Assembly (NCBI GenBank): GCA_038087015.1 | Contig: JASBNA010000005.1 | Coordinates: forward strand, 620,001 to 684,000 | Origin: Cerrena zonata | Lineage: Eukaryota; Basidiomycota; Agaricomycetes; Polyporales; Cerrenaceae | Direction of reading: 5' to 3' | Length of the DNA: 64,000 nt | Program-made: the position numbers and the translations under genes | Part shown: piece after piece, positions 12,018-26,603 of the stretch | Layout: every line of letters begins with the position of its first letter | How positions within the stretch are numbered: position 1 is the stretch's first letter | The notes under the pieces: model-generated | Told to the model about the DNA's origin: nothing | What the model saw: only the letters and a program-made list of their open reading frames with translations | Database searches by the model: none

Positions 12018-12802
12018 ATGTCGACCGCCAACATTCCTCTGAAAGCTGCTCGTTTGGGCTCCCTCTTCCTCGCCTTCGTTTTCGGTGTGGTAGCACTCGC
12101 GTTGGGCATCAACGCTGATGTCAAGACCAACGATACCAAGGATTTCGTGAAAGCAAATGCACCCCTAAGCGCGACAGTGGACATCAACACCGACGATGTC
12201 TTCAAAGTCGGCACTGTCGTAGTCGTAGTCTGCGGACTCCTTGCCATTGTTTCTCTGATCTTCCTTCCCCTCATCGCTACGTCCAAAACATACTCCACGA
12301 AATCACTTCCTATTCAAACCAGTCTATTCGGATTCCTCACCGCCTGGCTCTTCGCCTCCCTCGTCCCATACACCCTCTTCGTCGCAACTCGTTCGGCGAA
12401 AATCACCGCAACATTACCTGGCGGAATCCCCGTCCCCGACAGCATCATCCAAAGCACTCAGGCAGCTCTCGGTGTTAGCCCGAGCTACAAAGATACCCCA
12501 ACCTGTACGTTTACGAAATCACTTCCGCTTCTTTCACCGCTTTTCCACCCCTACCTATTAGTATTTGAAATCCATAATTAAACTCACCATCTTTTTCTCA
12601 CCCTAATGTAGTGCGTAATGCGGTGGTTCTCGCCTGGATCGCATTCCTTTTCGGCTTGACCTCGACTTTCATTTCGTTCCTTGCTCAACGTCGCGCTAAG
12701 ACCGGATACGTCGCTCAAGAGTCTGCCCCCTCTACTGCCGAGCCTATAAACGAGAAGGAGGAGAAGAAAGCTAGTTCCGAGGTCGAGCAGACTGCGGTAT
12801 AG
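12018..12802 (+). CDS. Four-transmembrane protein, conserved-hypothetical type
   Basis: Exons 12018-12504 and 12612-12802 (107-nt phase-1 intron) give 225 residues. Four hydrophobic segments are visible: about residues 12-33 (LGSLFLAFVFGVVALALGI), 66-88 (VGTVVVVVCGLLAIVSLIF), 101-121 (SLFGFLTAWLFASLVPYTLF) and 168-188 (VVLAWIAFLFGLTSTFISFL). The first loop is soluble-looking. The C-terminal tail is hydrophilic and rich in Lys/Glu (EPINEKEEKKASSEVEQ). The topology recalls MARVEL or tetraspanin-like small fungal membrane proteins, but I cannot assign a family. The ATG at 12018 is used; there is no upstream in-frame ATG. Confidence 0.8.
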
Positions 12803-13303
12803 GGTTTAGTTCCTTGCTTGGTCGTTTGGCTCTATCCGAGGTTGAGGTCAGATGGTTCGGGTTCTAATCATTCTATAGTTGGCGGCTGTGGCTTCATTTT
12901 CGTCATACGTTATTAATCATGGGTGATTTGTAGATGGCGGTAGTTCGTGAGGGTGATAAAAGCTCATGAGACGGTTGTAATTAGTACTACTGTAGTCACG
13001 ATACCAGAGCTTTTTTATTTGTAACGAGGTGATTCGTATGATACCTTATTTTGTTGTAATGAATGTAATTTTTTGTTTCACTATTTTGGAATGTGAAGAG
13101 CACTTCGAACTTACGCTTCAACTCTTACATAATACGACCACCGTGCTGAGAAACAGCGGTGAACATGCGTAGACTCAAGAAAAAATGTAATTTAGTAGTC
13201 TTCAAGTGTGCCGTAAACGATAATAATTATGTCTGAGTGGTATACTACCGAAGATCTGCGATCTATATTATACATCTAGTAAATGGTCAATTTGTAATGG
13301 TGT
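12803..13303. other. Convergent intergenic region
   Basis: About 500 bp between the 3' ends of the four-TM gene and the Blm10 gene. It is AT-rich after 12950, as expected for two facing 3' UTRs. No gene or repeat seen. Confidence 0.5.
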
Positions 13304-16300
13304 CTATGCATCTGGATCGTAACAGTCAGCTAGTAGTAGACGAAACACCAAAAGACAATACACATACAATAAGAAGAACCCGAGATCAACGTAGCAAGAG
13401 CAGAAAGCTGGTCCTCCGTAAACTTCTTTGAGTCTTCGTGCCATGTATCTTGGTGAGTCTTACGGAAATCACTCGCGCATTTACGAGCAGTACTCGAGAT
13501 AGGTGCCTAAGTGTCACGGTCGACATCAATCTCATGTAGTACGAGACTGAAAAAAAAATACAATGGGCACTCACAGGGTCATATGTATGCTCCGCAAGGA
13601 CATCTGCGATCAAATGCGGCATCCATCTCTCGACGGTATATGGGTAGCTATTGATGATAGCGCATATACCAAGAACAGCTGCATGTCGATGTCTTATGGC
13701 CAGATTATACGTAGGTGACCCTCGAGGGGGGAGTGAACTATTGCGTGCAAGACGAACAAAGCGTTGTTTTAGGACGTTGACGCTTCCGCGAGGGGATACG
13801 CGGATTACTCCAGATAGCGTTCTAATAAAACATCAGTATTCAATTTAATGTTAGCCTAACCAATACTACAAACTTACGTAGCTGCCATCTCTCGAACTTC
13901 GACTACTTCGTCATCTAGACAACGACAGACTGACTTCGATCATCTCCACTACTTTAGCGTCGGGAATAATAAGGGCCTTGTCTGAAATAAAACACTGCAT
14001 AAACTAGTCAGTATCTGAGAGACACCAAACGGATGGTAGTCAGTTACCTTGCACTAAGGGAAGTGCTTTCAATCGAATACGCCAGGACTTTTGCCTTGAT
14101 TAGAATTTGGTAGTCATATATTGATCTGCGACACATACCGGTGAGGATTGTATTGCATCGAAAATGGCATCTAGAATAGGTTCAACTAGTGTAGAAGGAG
14201 CAGATAACCCCACACATCCGGATTAGTAGAGTGTTTGCGTAGCCTGCCAGGTCTTCGTTATCAGAAACTAAACATATCGTCAATTACGCAAGTCAGACGA
14301 TTTTGGAGAATGATGGAAATTTACTTTCGGTAAAGCGAATATTTCCGGCTATAGTATCAACTATTTGAGACACAAAGGTATTTGTATATGATCTCTCTCG
14401 AACGTACCATCAAGGGCAGATATAATCAAACGTAGTCACCGCGTTGATCTCATGCAAGGCTCCAGAAGAGCCACGAACAAACAAGGAAGCCGACTCTACA
14501 TCCACAGGTCAATTGATGACTTCAAAGAATATACTAAAGCTCACCTGTCGTAAGTCGAGTGTGATGCCTGTGGTCCCGAAACTCGCTGGTCTCGCCATAT
14601 CTTGAAGCTCTCCACAAGCTCCATCACTCGAGTTTTGAAGATATGCTCACGAACACCCATGAGATCGTTTACGAGAGGTAGCGTCCTGCTCTCTCGTATA
14701 ACCGTCTCTGCGGTACGCAACGAGGGACTAGGATACCACTAACAGTAGCTACCTATCAATCTGTGAGAGCGACATATAGGCAAAAATAAATTACCATGGT
14801 GTTTCCTATCGAGATGAGCATGCCACTAATGCAAGTGAGTACCTAGAATAGATACATTGTTTGATTTATATCCACGAATCTCTCGGAGTGTGAGCTTACC
14901 TCCTCGTATCGGCTATCTATGTGGGTCCAACAGATATTTAGAATATCTTCAGTCCAAGCATACCCTTTCAACCCAACATTGCAGTAGAATGATCTGAAGA
15001 ATCCAAGCGCTTTCGTAATGTCGAACGCAGATTCTCCATTGAAGTCGATAGAATGGAGTAAATGCATTAGGTGATTCATGACGGGTTGGTATCGCCGTGG
15101 GTCGCGGTCTGTGAAGAGGAACTAGAAACGTTACTCGAATCAACGAAAATTCCAAGAAAAAAGGAAAACATGACACACACCCCTATAAAACAAGACCATA
15201 TATTCATCACGTCTTTGTCCTTTTGGTTGAAAATTCCCGCCAGACGTAATTCGAACCACTCCCAAAGTTTCGTCTGATTATCAGCAGGCCAATGTTTGGA
15301 GCCTGTATTTCATCATGAAGTTTGAATGCCAAACCCTACAGGTGAGTTGAGACGTACCATGAATAATCCCTAACATCATTTGCGCAGCGACTCGTTGTTT
15401 GTTTTTGTCTTCTTCTTCGAGGAGCCTTGTGATAACCGGTTGTAGAACTGCGAATACTTCTTCGCCTACTATTTGGACTAGGTGGACGTTAGTGTGAACG
15501 GTGATTGGATACACTTAAGGTTGACTCACCTATAGACTGCACGCAATAAACCTCACTAAGTTGTATTTGATCCGAATCTTCATTTGCAGACACATATTGC
15601 ACGGAAAGACCTTCCCAAAAGTCTGGTTTGAGACCAAAACTCCTGAATACGTCAACTGCGTTCTGACAGTCATGATCCCAAAGATTGTGGAGCCCGGAAG
15701 TTGGTAATGTATAGGCATCATAACTATCCCCCCAGGCTAGCCAGCCAGAAGGGAGCTTGTCGATAAACATACTAAAACATGAGTGATGAGCATGCGTGCC
15801 AATGGACAAATCGACAGATAAAAATCCTCACAATTCTGATCGCTTTTCGTGATCGTCTGGGAGTCGTTTCCGGTATGCGTCCAGCAGCCCATAAGTGAAC
15901 TCGTTAGAAGGATCGGTTACAGTAATGTGGTGTCGCATGGGATTATGATTTCGTTCCGTGACAAGATCTATTGCGCTATGATTGAATGTTCTAAGCTTGA
16001 TGTATCGCGAAATAGTCGTGACTGATTGTTGAGCATGCTATTCTAACTGTCAATAAACATATCAGCAAGCAGATAAAGACATCCATACATAACGCTAAGA
16101 ATAGTATGAGTTAAAATGCAAGGAGTAAAGTCGTGGAAGTCCGCTCACAATCGTTTCATTAGATTCTGATAGCTTTTCCAGTAAATATTTCAGTTGCGAT
16201 GGCGAAGGTGGCACGTCACGTCGAATAAGGAACTGTAGGAATTGAACAGCGTAGATAGTGTAAACCCAGTGAATATCTGGAGACTGAGCGATAGTAAGGA

Positions 16301-19300
16301 TATCTTCCACCTAAGATGAATGTTATGACAAGAGACTATAGAATCTTGCTAACGACTCACAGCCTTCTTCGCGGATTCATCCCATATTTTCACCCGAGCA
16401 TTTCGTTGTTTCCGAGCCCTTACAGTAACCGTTGTATCCTCAACAACGTAAATAAGAGTTCGTTTCAAGTCTTTAGTCGCGCTATCGAGGTACGGGTTGT
16501 CGATATCGTATATGAGAAGACATGGTTCTGTGAGTCCGCCTTTGACTAGGAGAACGTGAGTTCGAATAGCGGGGAAGCCACATTCATTAAGTAAGCTCAC
16601 TTGCTCCAACCAGTGCAGCCACATAGTCCTGCATTGAAGACTTCAAAACAAAATTAATACGTTTGCGTTTCGACTGTGTTTGTACCGATAGAGACAGCTT
16701 ACATCTTTATGAACTTGTTGTAACATGAATATTTTGCGGACAAGTTCTACCACGAGATCCGGTTCTATTGGGTGTTTCAGTCTTATAGGGGTATATAATA
16801 ACAATCAAGAAACATAGTACCTTCAGTGATATAATTGACTATGGCAGAGAGTTCAGCCATTCGTTGTATCAGTTGTAGAAAAGCGATACAGCTACAAGCT
16901 GATATCACGCACCGAAAACATCCATCTTTAAGGTCCACAGAGCACCCTTCATGCGATCGACACCCGTGCTCGGGTCTAATGCTCCATAGAGGACAGGAAG
17001 GACACGCCTCGCGGAGCCGTCATAGTACTATAACAGGGTATTAACGTGTATGAAGATATGTTGCCTTCGCAGGATCACTTACGGAAACCAGTTCTCCCAG
17101 AAGGGATTGGTTTTCTCTGTAAAGACGTTAGAAAGTGCTTGCAAAAGACGACGGTCTACATACTCCCTGACTATGTCGATTTCAGCATAGGTACGTTGCG
17201 AAAGATGTCAAGAGACCCACCCGTTGCATATTGCCACAAGGACCATTCGACGACATCATGGATCAAGTGGTCTTCTATGTCAGTATACCTTCTCTTCGCG
17301 TAATTTAAAGCGAATCTGAATGTGTTGTGTGTCCTGCGCAACTATTAATATACATCATTGAAAACGCCCCAAAGTGTATTTTATTTACCTGGCCTTCTGC
17401 GCCCACGCTTTCCTGCTCAGTTCCTTTTGATGGGGAAATTGCCTTGAAGAATTCATGTCATTCGACAACGATTCCAACATTTGCATTCCACTGTAATCGT
17501 CATCGACGACTAGTCAATAACATATCAAGAAATTGTATCACATTCTCACTTCTGGAAATCATCTCCGCATTCAAGCAGATATGTTCGGATGGAGCAAGTC
17601 TTAGAATAGGTTAGACATACTAGTCAGTAACGTCTCATACTACTACTCACCAATACTTGTATGGCATCAATCGCGCTCCCTTCATCGTGCCGTAGCATCA
17701 TTGAGGACTGGTGTAATAGGGTTCCGAATTGTTTCCTTAGGTCGGTGAGGTATTGGTAGTCAGGATGTGCTGGATCACGTAGAACCCAAGGTGCTGAGAT
17801 AGGTTCTACCGCGGCCAACATTTCAGGTATTTCGTATCTGTCATGTTATCAGCAATGACAATAAGTCACCGTGGAGTAGCTTACCGGACATCAGACGTTT
17901 CGATGTTTGCACGTAGCTCTTCGGGAGTAACCACATCCCTCACTAAACAAAAGATATCGGAGAATGCCTTGGAAGCAAATGTCAAATGCCTTTTGGTATA
18001 ACTAAGCATTACTCAATATATGATTATATCGAGACAGTTACCTGCAGAAGTCATTCCTCCAAATTGTGTCATTCAAATCTCCTACATGAAATTACTTATA
18101 AGAAAATGAAAACATCAAGATCGCGTGCATACCTTGTCGAATTAGCCCTTTGAGTGTGTTCATAGCAGGCTCAACAATGTTCCGGAATAATTCAAGAGCA
18201 AAATCAATTTCTGCTGCTTGGGGAATATGCCATGATATCTATTCATGATGCTAAAAATATCAAAAGAAATATCATAATAAATGTAGTACGTACCTTTACA
18301 TCTTCGAGCTTGTAAAGACATCCCCAATGGAGATAATGGCTCGCTTGGAAGTCTAAGGCGAAGTTATTCGTACGTATGCGTGTATGGGCTCGGTTTTGAG
18401 GAATGTACCTTTATTCTTCCATTCTTCTGGATTAACAAATCGGGTGGTCAGGGTATAAGTCCAGGTAAGATAGATGATAGTTGTGGACAATAGTTCCGCG
18501 CCCATAGAGTAGGCCTTTTCCGTATGTGTCTTGTTGAGTAGTTGGGCGAACAGACTTAGGAGTTCGGTTTTATATTCCAGGCTCTACGGCAAATGATTAA
18601 GATCTGAAACATGTGGAAGAGCTAGTACCTACTGCATGTCCGTCACTGTGGGAGCAGAGTCCATAAGTCACTGTATTTGAGCAATATAACGATGGCTTAC
18701 GCAGACAAAGCACCCTGTAATAATGCCAGATCTGATCATGATGAGTCAATGTCAATGTAACACGTAAATAAATGTCGATAACTTACTCCAATGGAGAGTA
18801 GTGTCAGACAAAATAGGAGTAGATCCTGTTGATGTCGTTCTGGTTGAGCTAGCCCCGCGTTTCAATTCAGAGTGAATGTTTCTGATACAGAAGGGTAAGA
18901 ATTTTGCCAGCGCTTTCTTTGCATTTCCTATGGTGACGGATTTGACCAGTCGAGCAATCGCATTCAAAGAGCCAGATGCTGTACTTGTACTAGCATAATC
19001 AAAAATCATCCTGAGCACCATGTCATACAGAGGGTCAGAAAGGTGAAGACAAATCTCTTGGAGAACGCCGCAAACCGCGCGCACAAGTTCATCTGGAATA
19101 ACCGAATTAGTCTGTCATTGGGACTCCAGAAACTTGACGCACCTTCCGGGTCATTCTCCGGTAGGTTTTCAAATAGTAGAATGACTCGGCGAACGAAAGC
19201 CGCAACCCAGTCTGTTGCTTCACTCCATACGTTCCCGAGAATTGCATCCTCATCCTCTTCTGTTAACTTTCCAAAATCCTCCGGTATAGCTTTCCTAGTG

Positions 19301-21794
19301 GGATGGGTCGATTGTAACCCGACGTTGTCTAAGACATCAGGACATTGTTGTAGTTCTCCGAACGCAATACGTTGAACTATGTTATGGAGAAGCGCGGTCG
19401 TTGCTAGCTGAGAATGTTGTCAATAGTGATGTGGTTGAAAGATGTATAAGAGCATACGGTCTTCTCTGAGTCATTCTAGTGAAATTTGTAGCATTAGCAC
19501 ATATTCTCTTGAAACGAAAAATGGTACGACGTACTAAGTCGATACCAGGTAGAAGTAGCTCAAGAATAGGCAATATGTGCTTGGCGCCAGGGTAATATAC
19601 CTTTCTGCACGCCATGGAATCCGTAACAGCATGTAGAGCTTTCGTGATCGGAATAGTGCGATCTGCCTACTCCGACAGGAGTCAGCTCATACGTCCCATA
19701 GGTCACAAACTATCTTACCTCAGTCAGAGACGAGAGAGAGGGAACAGCACGTTCTAGAACGGGATGTAAGATAAGCTCGGGCTCCATGATACTCATCGTT
19801 CTCAAACATTCTTTGATGTATCCGACTGCAGTTTCTTCGTCGCAAAAAATGCCCAATAACGCTACTGTTCGAAGGCTTTTCACGAGTTCCCTCTTCATAT
19901 CACCAGTCAAACGACGATTCTAATATTGCGTTAGCGCGGATACGTAAATATTCGAGACACACGTACCAACGGCGTCATACAATCTGGTCGCAGTTCCTCG
20001 TGCCAACCTGAACAGTGGTTAGAATGTGTAATAGATATCAGAGAGAAGTTTGCCGTACGTATTTGGAATTCTTGGACAACGTGCATGATGAATTGACTTA
20101 ACTACGAAGGATTCAGTATCAGAGTGGTGGACCAGAAGCGGACTCGTGGACTGACAGATGTTGTCCAAGACCCCGCATTAGTAGGATGGAAGAAATTTTC
20201 GCATGGAGCAATGAGCTTTACAAGCGAATTCAAAGCTTTCGAACCCGCAATGTACGCCTGTGGCTTCAAGCCTTCACCCTTTCCAAGAGATGCATACAGA
20301 TAGTCCGCAGGACTTTCATGAGGGTGAGCCCTGTGCGTACTGGACCGAGGTGGCGTAGGCATAGAAAGTGGGGTATCCGAATTGGAAGATGGCGTATGTG
20401 GACCATCTTGCGCCATTGAGTACACAATAAGACGTGCAAGGGTGACTATGCACTATTCAGTAAAACTGCCCTAATGCAAACTCGTTATCACTCACGCAGT
20501 CTGCTTTCGGGTTCAGGAAGTTGTTCTAGCAACGGTGAGATTTTATTGGTGTCAACCTCACAGCCAGTGGTGAGCGATCCAGCATCCGCCAATGTTATAG
20601 CTAATGGATATGTGAATAATGAAGCAAACGAACTCGGAAGGAAGGTATAAAAACACACCCATAGTAGCAAGACACTTGCACATAATATAATCCCATTCGT
20701 GCGTAGTAAATATCCCAACATCCCGATACAGTCCTCCCCACTGGCCTTCGAATTTTAGGTCATCTTTACGCCAGTTAGGTCGTTTTTCATCTTCCGACCT
20801 TGCATCGTCGGGTATCTCGTCGATTGTCGCAGGGTCACTGAGCCGAGGATTGACATGCATCTTTGCAATGTCCGCAAGGAATTCTATCATACGGTTATCG
20901 TAAGCCCATGAATTGACCGATTCCCAGAGTCGGAAGAGGAAAGGTAAATATGACTGGGGATGGGATTGAGGAAGGAAAGTCAAGAGATAGTATTGCGTAG
21001 AGAGGAGACTCTATGGAAAATTCAAATTTAATACGGGATGTTTCTGAGTTAGTGTGTGTGGCGGGACTCACGTTCAGATCGGTGCCATCAATGAGTGGGA
21101 CGAAGGTTGACAGCATCTCGTCTATTGCTGCAGGGTGAAAAAAGCGTCGAACGCTGTTCGCAATAGTGCACATAATATTCGGTATCGCACTACGGTGGTG
21201 ATCTTCATTAGAGCAAAACTAGGAATTCTAACCCATAAACCAACCTCATTGTCACTTGACGACTCTTCATAAAAAGCTTGTTGTGTATGAGATCATATAC
21301 TGGTCTCCAGGGAAGTCTTAGGTCCATGATGGTCAGTTTCTTGGTATTCGAGGAGATTGACGATAGTGCTCGAACATGATTGCACGATAAAAGTAGGCAT
21401 CCCGGGTGTAGTACATATATGATAGTATAGTACTATCAGTTGAATTCGCTTCTCCTTCGGAAAGGGATACTCCAACATGAACCAACTAGGCAAGTTATCT
21501 TTAAGTACAGTGATTAGTTCATTGCAATGTGATGAATTCGACATACCAGCAAAGAATTATGTCCCAATTTCTCAAACCTGGATAGTAATCCTTGGCTTCA
21601 ACACACTGGGCTATGCGAAGCAGGATCACTTCCAATCGTCGTTGCATTTCTGCATTTGACTCGATGGAGTACGGCAATAACCTAGCAAAATGCTTTAGTT
21701 TGACGAGCTTTGGGTCTGTTGCAGTCGCTATATCATCTGGGATTTCTGGATCCTTGGTCGAGATGTTTAGTCTAGAAAAGTCAGGCAAGTCCAT
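13304..21794 (-). CDS. BLM10: Blm10/PA200 proteasome activator
   Basis: Large HEAT-repeat solenoid that caps the 20S proteasome. It spans 8.5 kb in many small exons and encodes roughly 2,000 residues, the family size. The N-terminus from 21794 contains LLPYSIESNAEMQRR and LRIAQCVEAKDYYPGL, and the next exons read YPFPKEKRI and HICTTPGMPTFIVQSC, all hallmark Blm10 sequences. Further on are LPWRPVYDLIHNK, NSVRRFFHPAAIDEMLSTF and THEWDYIMCKCLATMG. The C-terminal exons read HTYDP / APISSTARKCASDFRKTHQD / TWHEDSKKFTEDQLSAL. The last intron is 13367-13312, and the last exon 13311-13304 completes the terminal residues Tyr-Tyr-Ala. That is the HbYX motif that docks into 20S alpha pockets. I have not resolved every internal exon. 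Confidence 0.93.
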
Positions 21795-22381
21795 TGTTTC
21801 TACAGTATAGTACGTTGGGGATAGGTTCGGTTCCAGCTTCTAGTACTTGGAAGACAATCGTTTCTTCATATACGTTGGGGAGTAACGATAAGAGGGGTGT
21901 ACACGTATAGCTCACGGAGCTAAGTGAACACCGCATCGCTGACAGACTTCATCGCGGCGCTGAAGATTGTATCTGTCTTTCTTCAAATTCAAATCGACTG
22001 TCATCGTCATCAACAAGTTGGAACAATTTGCTGTGCATAGCCATAATGATGTGAAATGCAGTTTTGCCATTTTGGGAAGTCGGATTGCTCTCGTAAACTG
22101 GTCTCGTACTCAGCCACTCAGCTCGCACCCAAGTTAGACGGTATGGTGGTGGGGTGCGACCTCTAACAACATTTCGACTTCGTCAAAATTGTGATGCAAA
22201 AGTATTCTGGAATTTGTGTTCCTACATCGCATACAACAATATCTTACACTACTACAACAACACTAATGCTATCAACCAAAAACCAGTGGTAAACGAAATT
22301 TGTCCGAGTGAGATGTGCGAGGGTATGTGTATCAAGATGAGGGATAAAAAAGAAATAACAAAAAAGAGACATGATGATCGC
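21795..22381. promoter_or_regulatory. Intergenic region upstream of Blm10, downstream of PKA
   Basis: About 590 bp between two same-strand genes, holding the Blm10 promoter and PKA 3' UTR. AT-rich around 22200-22380. No gene seen. Confidence 0.45.
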
Positions 22382-24010
<1,629 letters not shown>

Positions 24011-24540
24011 CCGGGTTGGCGGTGAGAGGTGGGGATGGTCGCGGTCGTGGTGAGGGGCATGAAGAAAGAACAACGGCACAGTTTAAGTATCCCGCCGCCA
24101 TTGTTCCCAACGTCGACACAGACGCCGGTTACGGTGAGAACAGATGAGAATCCGTTTTGTCTCGCTTTGTTCTTAACACCTATGCATTACTTGTGCCTTG
24201 AACTATGTTGATTCTAACGACCAGAGGGTATTGTCCAGAATATAAAGCAGCGATGATTTGGCAAAAGACCTGCTTGTCGACTCCAGGCTCGATTATGACG
24301 GCCACAATGACTCCATAAAGCAACTCTGTATTTGGGACTATAGCTTTCATTAAAACTCCGACACACACCAGAGTCAAGTTTCTTTTCGACTACACGCAAC
24401 GCATACAGCGATAATGCTCAAGTAAGAGGCAAGTCTGGTACGCTCCTATTGTACGAAAAACAAATTTAATAAGCCGATTTGTGGTCAAACTCTAACAAAT
24501 ATTTGCTGTATTTGGCGGATAGATCGCTCAGACCGCCTGA
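24011..24540. promoter_or_regulatory. Divergent promoter region between PKA and permease genes
   Basis: 530 bp separating two divergently transcribed genes. No convincing ORF. I could not pick out individual binding sites with confidence. Confidence 0.45.
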
Positions 24541-26486
24541 ATGTCTTCTTCAATACCACATACTTACGATGCTATACTCGCCTTGATTCTGTTCTTGGTC
24601 TCCAGTGCGTTCTGAATAAATCTCTTGCTCTCCATTGACACCAACTTGGCCATAGATGTTGCTGTCATAATCCCGTTCCGGCTACCTATCCATCGTATTT
24701 GTGTCAAAACTGCACGGAGGTGGTTGGTTCATTTACGCGTACTTCCTGCGAGCGCGAAACCTCCGAGACGAATTCATATACACGGGAACTATATAACGGT
24801 ACCTCTGCTATCTGTCTTGTTGCTTCTTGCTACGAAGTCCATAAATGGGGCTATCATACGAAGAGGTATACTTGGGGCTGATGGCGTCGAACCACTCAGC
24901 ATACTCGCCTTGTTCCTCTCCCTGGTAAGCAATCCTCGATAAAGTCACCGTCTTCTATGTTTACAAGAAACCCAGGCATATATATCGATTTCACTCGATT
25001 TTACAGGTCTATTCCGTTTCTCAGCCTTCTGGGTGGCTCGGCGAGGAGGCAACTCGGGACCAAAGCTATATTTCTTTCTCTACATCTTCTTCTTAATCTG
25101 TGGGATCTTGGTCGGAAACGTCTGTCACGCCTTTATCAATACCAGCAGCGTCGGGAATACTGACTTTCTTTAGGATCCTGTTATTCTATGCGGAACACCC
25201 TTCTTGGCGTATTTGACCAGAGTCTCTGGGTAAGTCCGTCGTCTACTTCAGTTGCCTAATATTCTCATCACATATCCAGAATTACACCTCCCACTGCATG
25301 GCTATTCTCTCAATTTGCGGCTGCGAATATGGGTAAGTGAAATCATCTCTTGCACTCAAAGCCTAGGTATTGAGTCTCGTTGCATTCAGCTTCAGTCGTT
25401 CTGATTTCTTCAAACCCGACGAACTTGGTACTCACCGGGGCATTCTCCATCTCATTCATATCATACACGGCACACGTCATCCTCCCGTTCCTGGCTGCTG
25501 CAATCTGTGTCTATCCGGTATTGACTCTCGGACTATTCCGCTCCACTAGACTCATCCCATCTTCACTTAACCTGAATTTTGGAGACGACGAGAATGAGTC
25601 TGCCCTTGTGGACAGACAGGGTGCGATTTTTGGCAGTGCATTGATGCTGATCACACTGGCTGTCCTGGCCGGGACAAGTACAATCGGTGTGCCAGTGTGG
25701 CAGGTCACTGTTCCTGCTGGACTGGTCATGCTACTTCGGGATATGTATCATGACTGGTCCTATAACCGAACTCTGAACTCACAGAGACAAGCTAGTACTC
25801 CTAGTATCCACGAACTACAAGACACCTCGACACCCACTACATCACCTACTCCATCAACGCCCGAGAAATCTGACATCAGTTCATTTACTCGCATGCACAT
25901 CAAAGTCGTATCCGATCGGTATCCGACTGTGTCCGCTATACTGTCTCGACTGCCAGTTCCTGTCCTACCTTTTGCCTTTCTCATGTTTATCTTAATACAA
26001 GGCTTGTCGACCAAGGGATGGATAGAGCTTTTTGCAGTTTGGTGGAGCGCTTGGGCGCAGCGTACAGGTGTCTTGGGCGTTGTGGGAGGGATGGGATTCA
26101 TTTCTTGCATCCTTTGTAATGTAAGCTGTCTTAATGGATCGTTAGTCTACACCTACTAATGTCACTGCACGTAGTTCTGCGGCACTAACATAGGTGCAAC
26201 CATCCTCCTTGCCCGCATCATCCAACTATGGTCCTCCACTAATACTGTTGATCCCCGTGCTCGTGATGGTGCGATATACGCTCTTGCTTTGGGCTCGAAC
26301 TTCGGAGCGTTCACCTTAACGTTGTCGGCGTCCCTCGCTGGACTTCTCTGGCGAGGTATTTTGCACCAGAAGGGGATTCATGTCCGCGCCAAACAGTTTT
26401 TGCTGCTCAATCTGCCCATCTCGTTCGTAGCCATGCTGGTTGGATGTGGGGTACTTGTCGCCGAGGTGTATATTATCCATAGATGA
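24541..26486 (+). CDS. ArsB/CitMHS-type (ion transporter superfamily) membrane permease
   Basis: Exons 24541-24604, 24656-24924, 24976-25119, 25174-25229, 25280-25332, 25390-26120 and 26175-26486 give 542 residues. There are about ten or more hydrophobic segments. Two half-domains contain matching substrate-loop motifs: GNDPVILCGTPFLAYLTR followed by ANMASVVLISSNPTNLVL in the first half, and CNFCGTNIGATILLARII followed by LALGSNFGAF in the second. This duplicated re-entrant pattern is typical of the ArsB/NhaD/CitMHS group. Substrate is not determinable from sequence; arsenite, an organic anion or sodium/proton exchange are all possible. A Ser/Thr/Pro-rich cytosolic loop lies between the halves (about residues 315-355). 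The start at 24541 gives a short first exon ending in a hydrophobic helix. The fit of six introns in phase supports the model. Confidence 0.87.
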
Positions 26487-26494
26487 AGAAAACC

Positions 26495-26555
26495 AACATT
26501 AGAAAATGATAGCAACATTATACACAACATAGAAAATAATAGCAGCATTACACAC
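26495..26555. repeat. Two-copy imperfect tandem repeat, about 31 bp units
   Basis: Copy 1 (26495-26525) and copy 2 (26526-26555) share the core agaaaat-atagca-catta-acac with few differences. It lies in the 117-bp gap between the convergent permease and F-box genes, probably in a 3' UTR. Confidence 0.8.
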
Positions 26556-26603
26556 AACAGTACGAAATAAGCAAGAATATATAGTCCGCGTGGTATCGGT
26601 TAT

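Noticed and set aside
16835..17614. Run of three plus-strand ORFs
   Set aside because: They lie antisense within Blm10, where the minus strand carries small exons; no family resemblance or shared splice structure.
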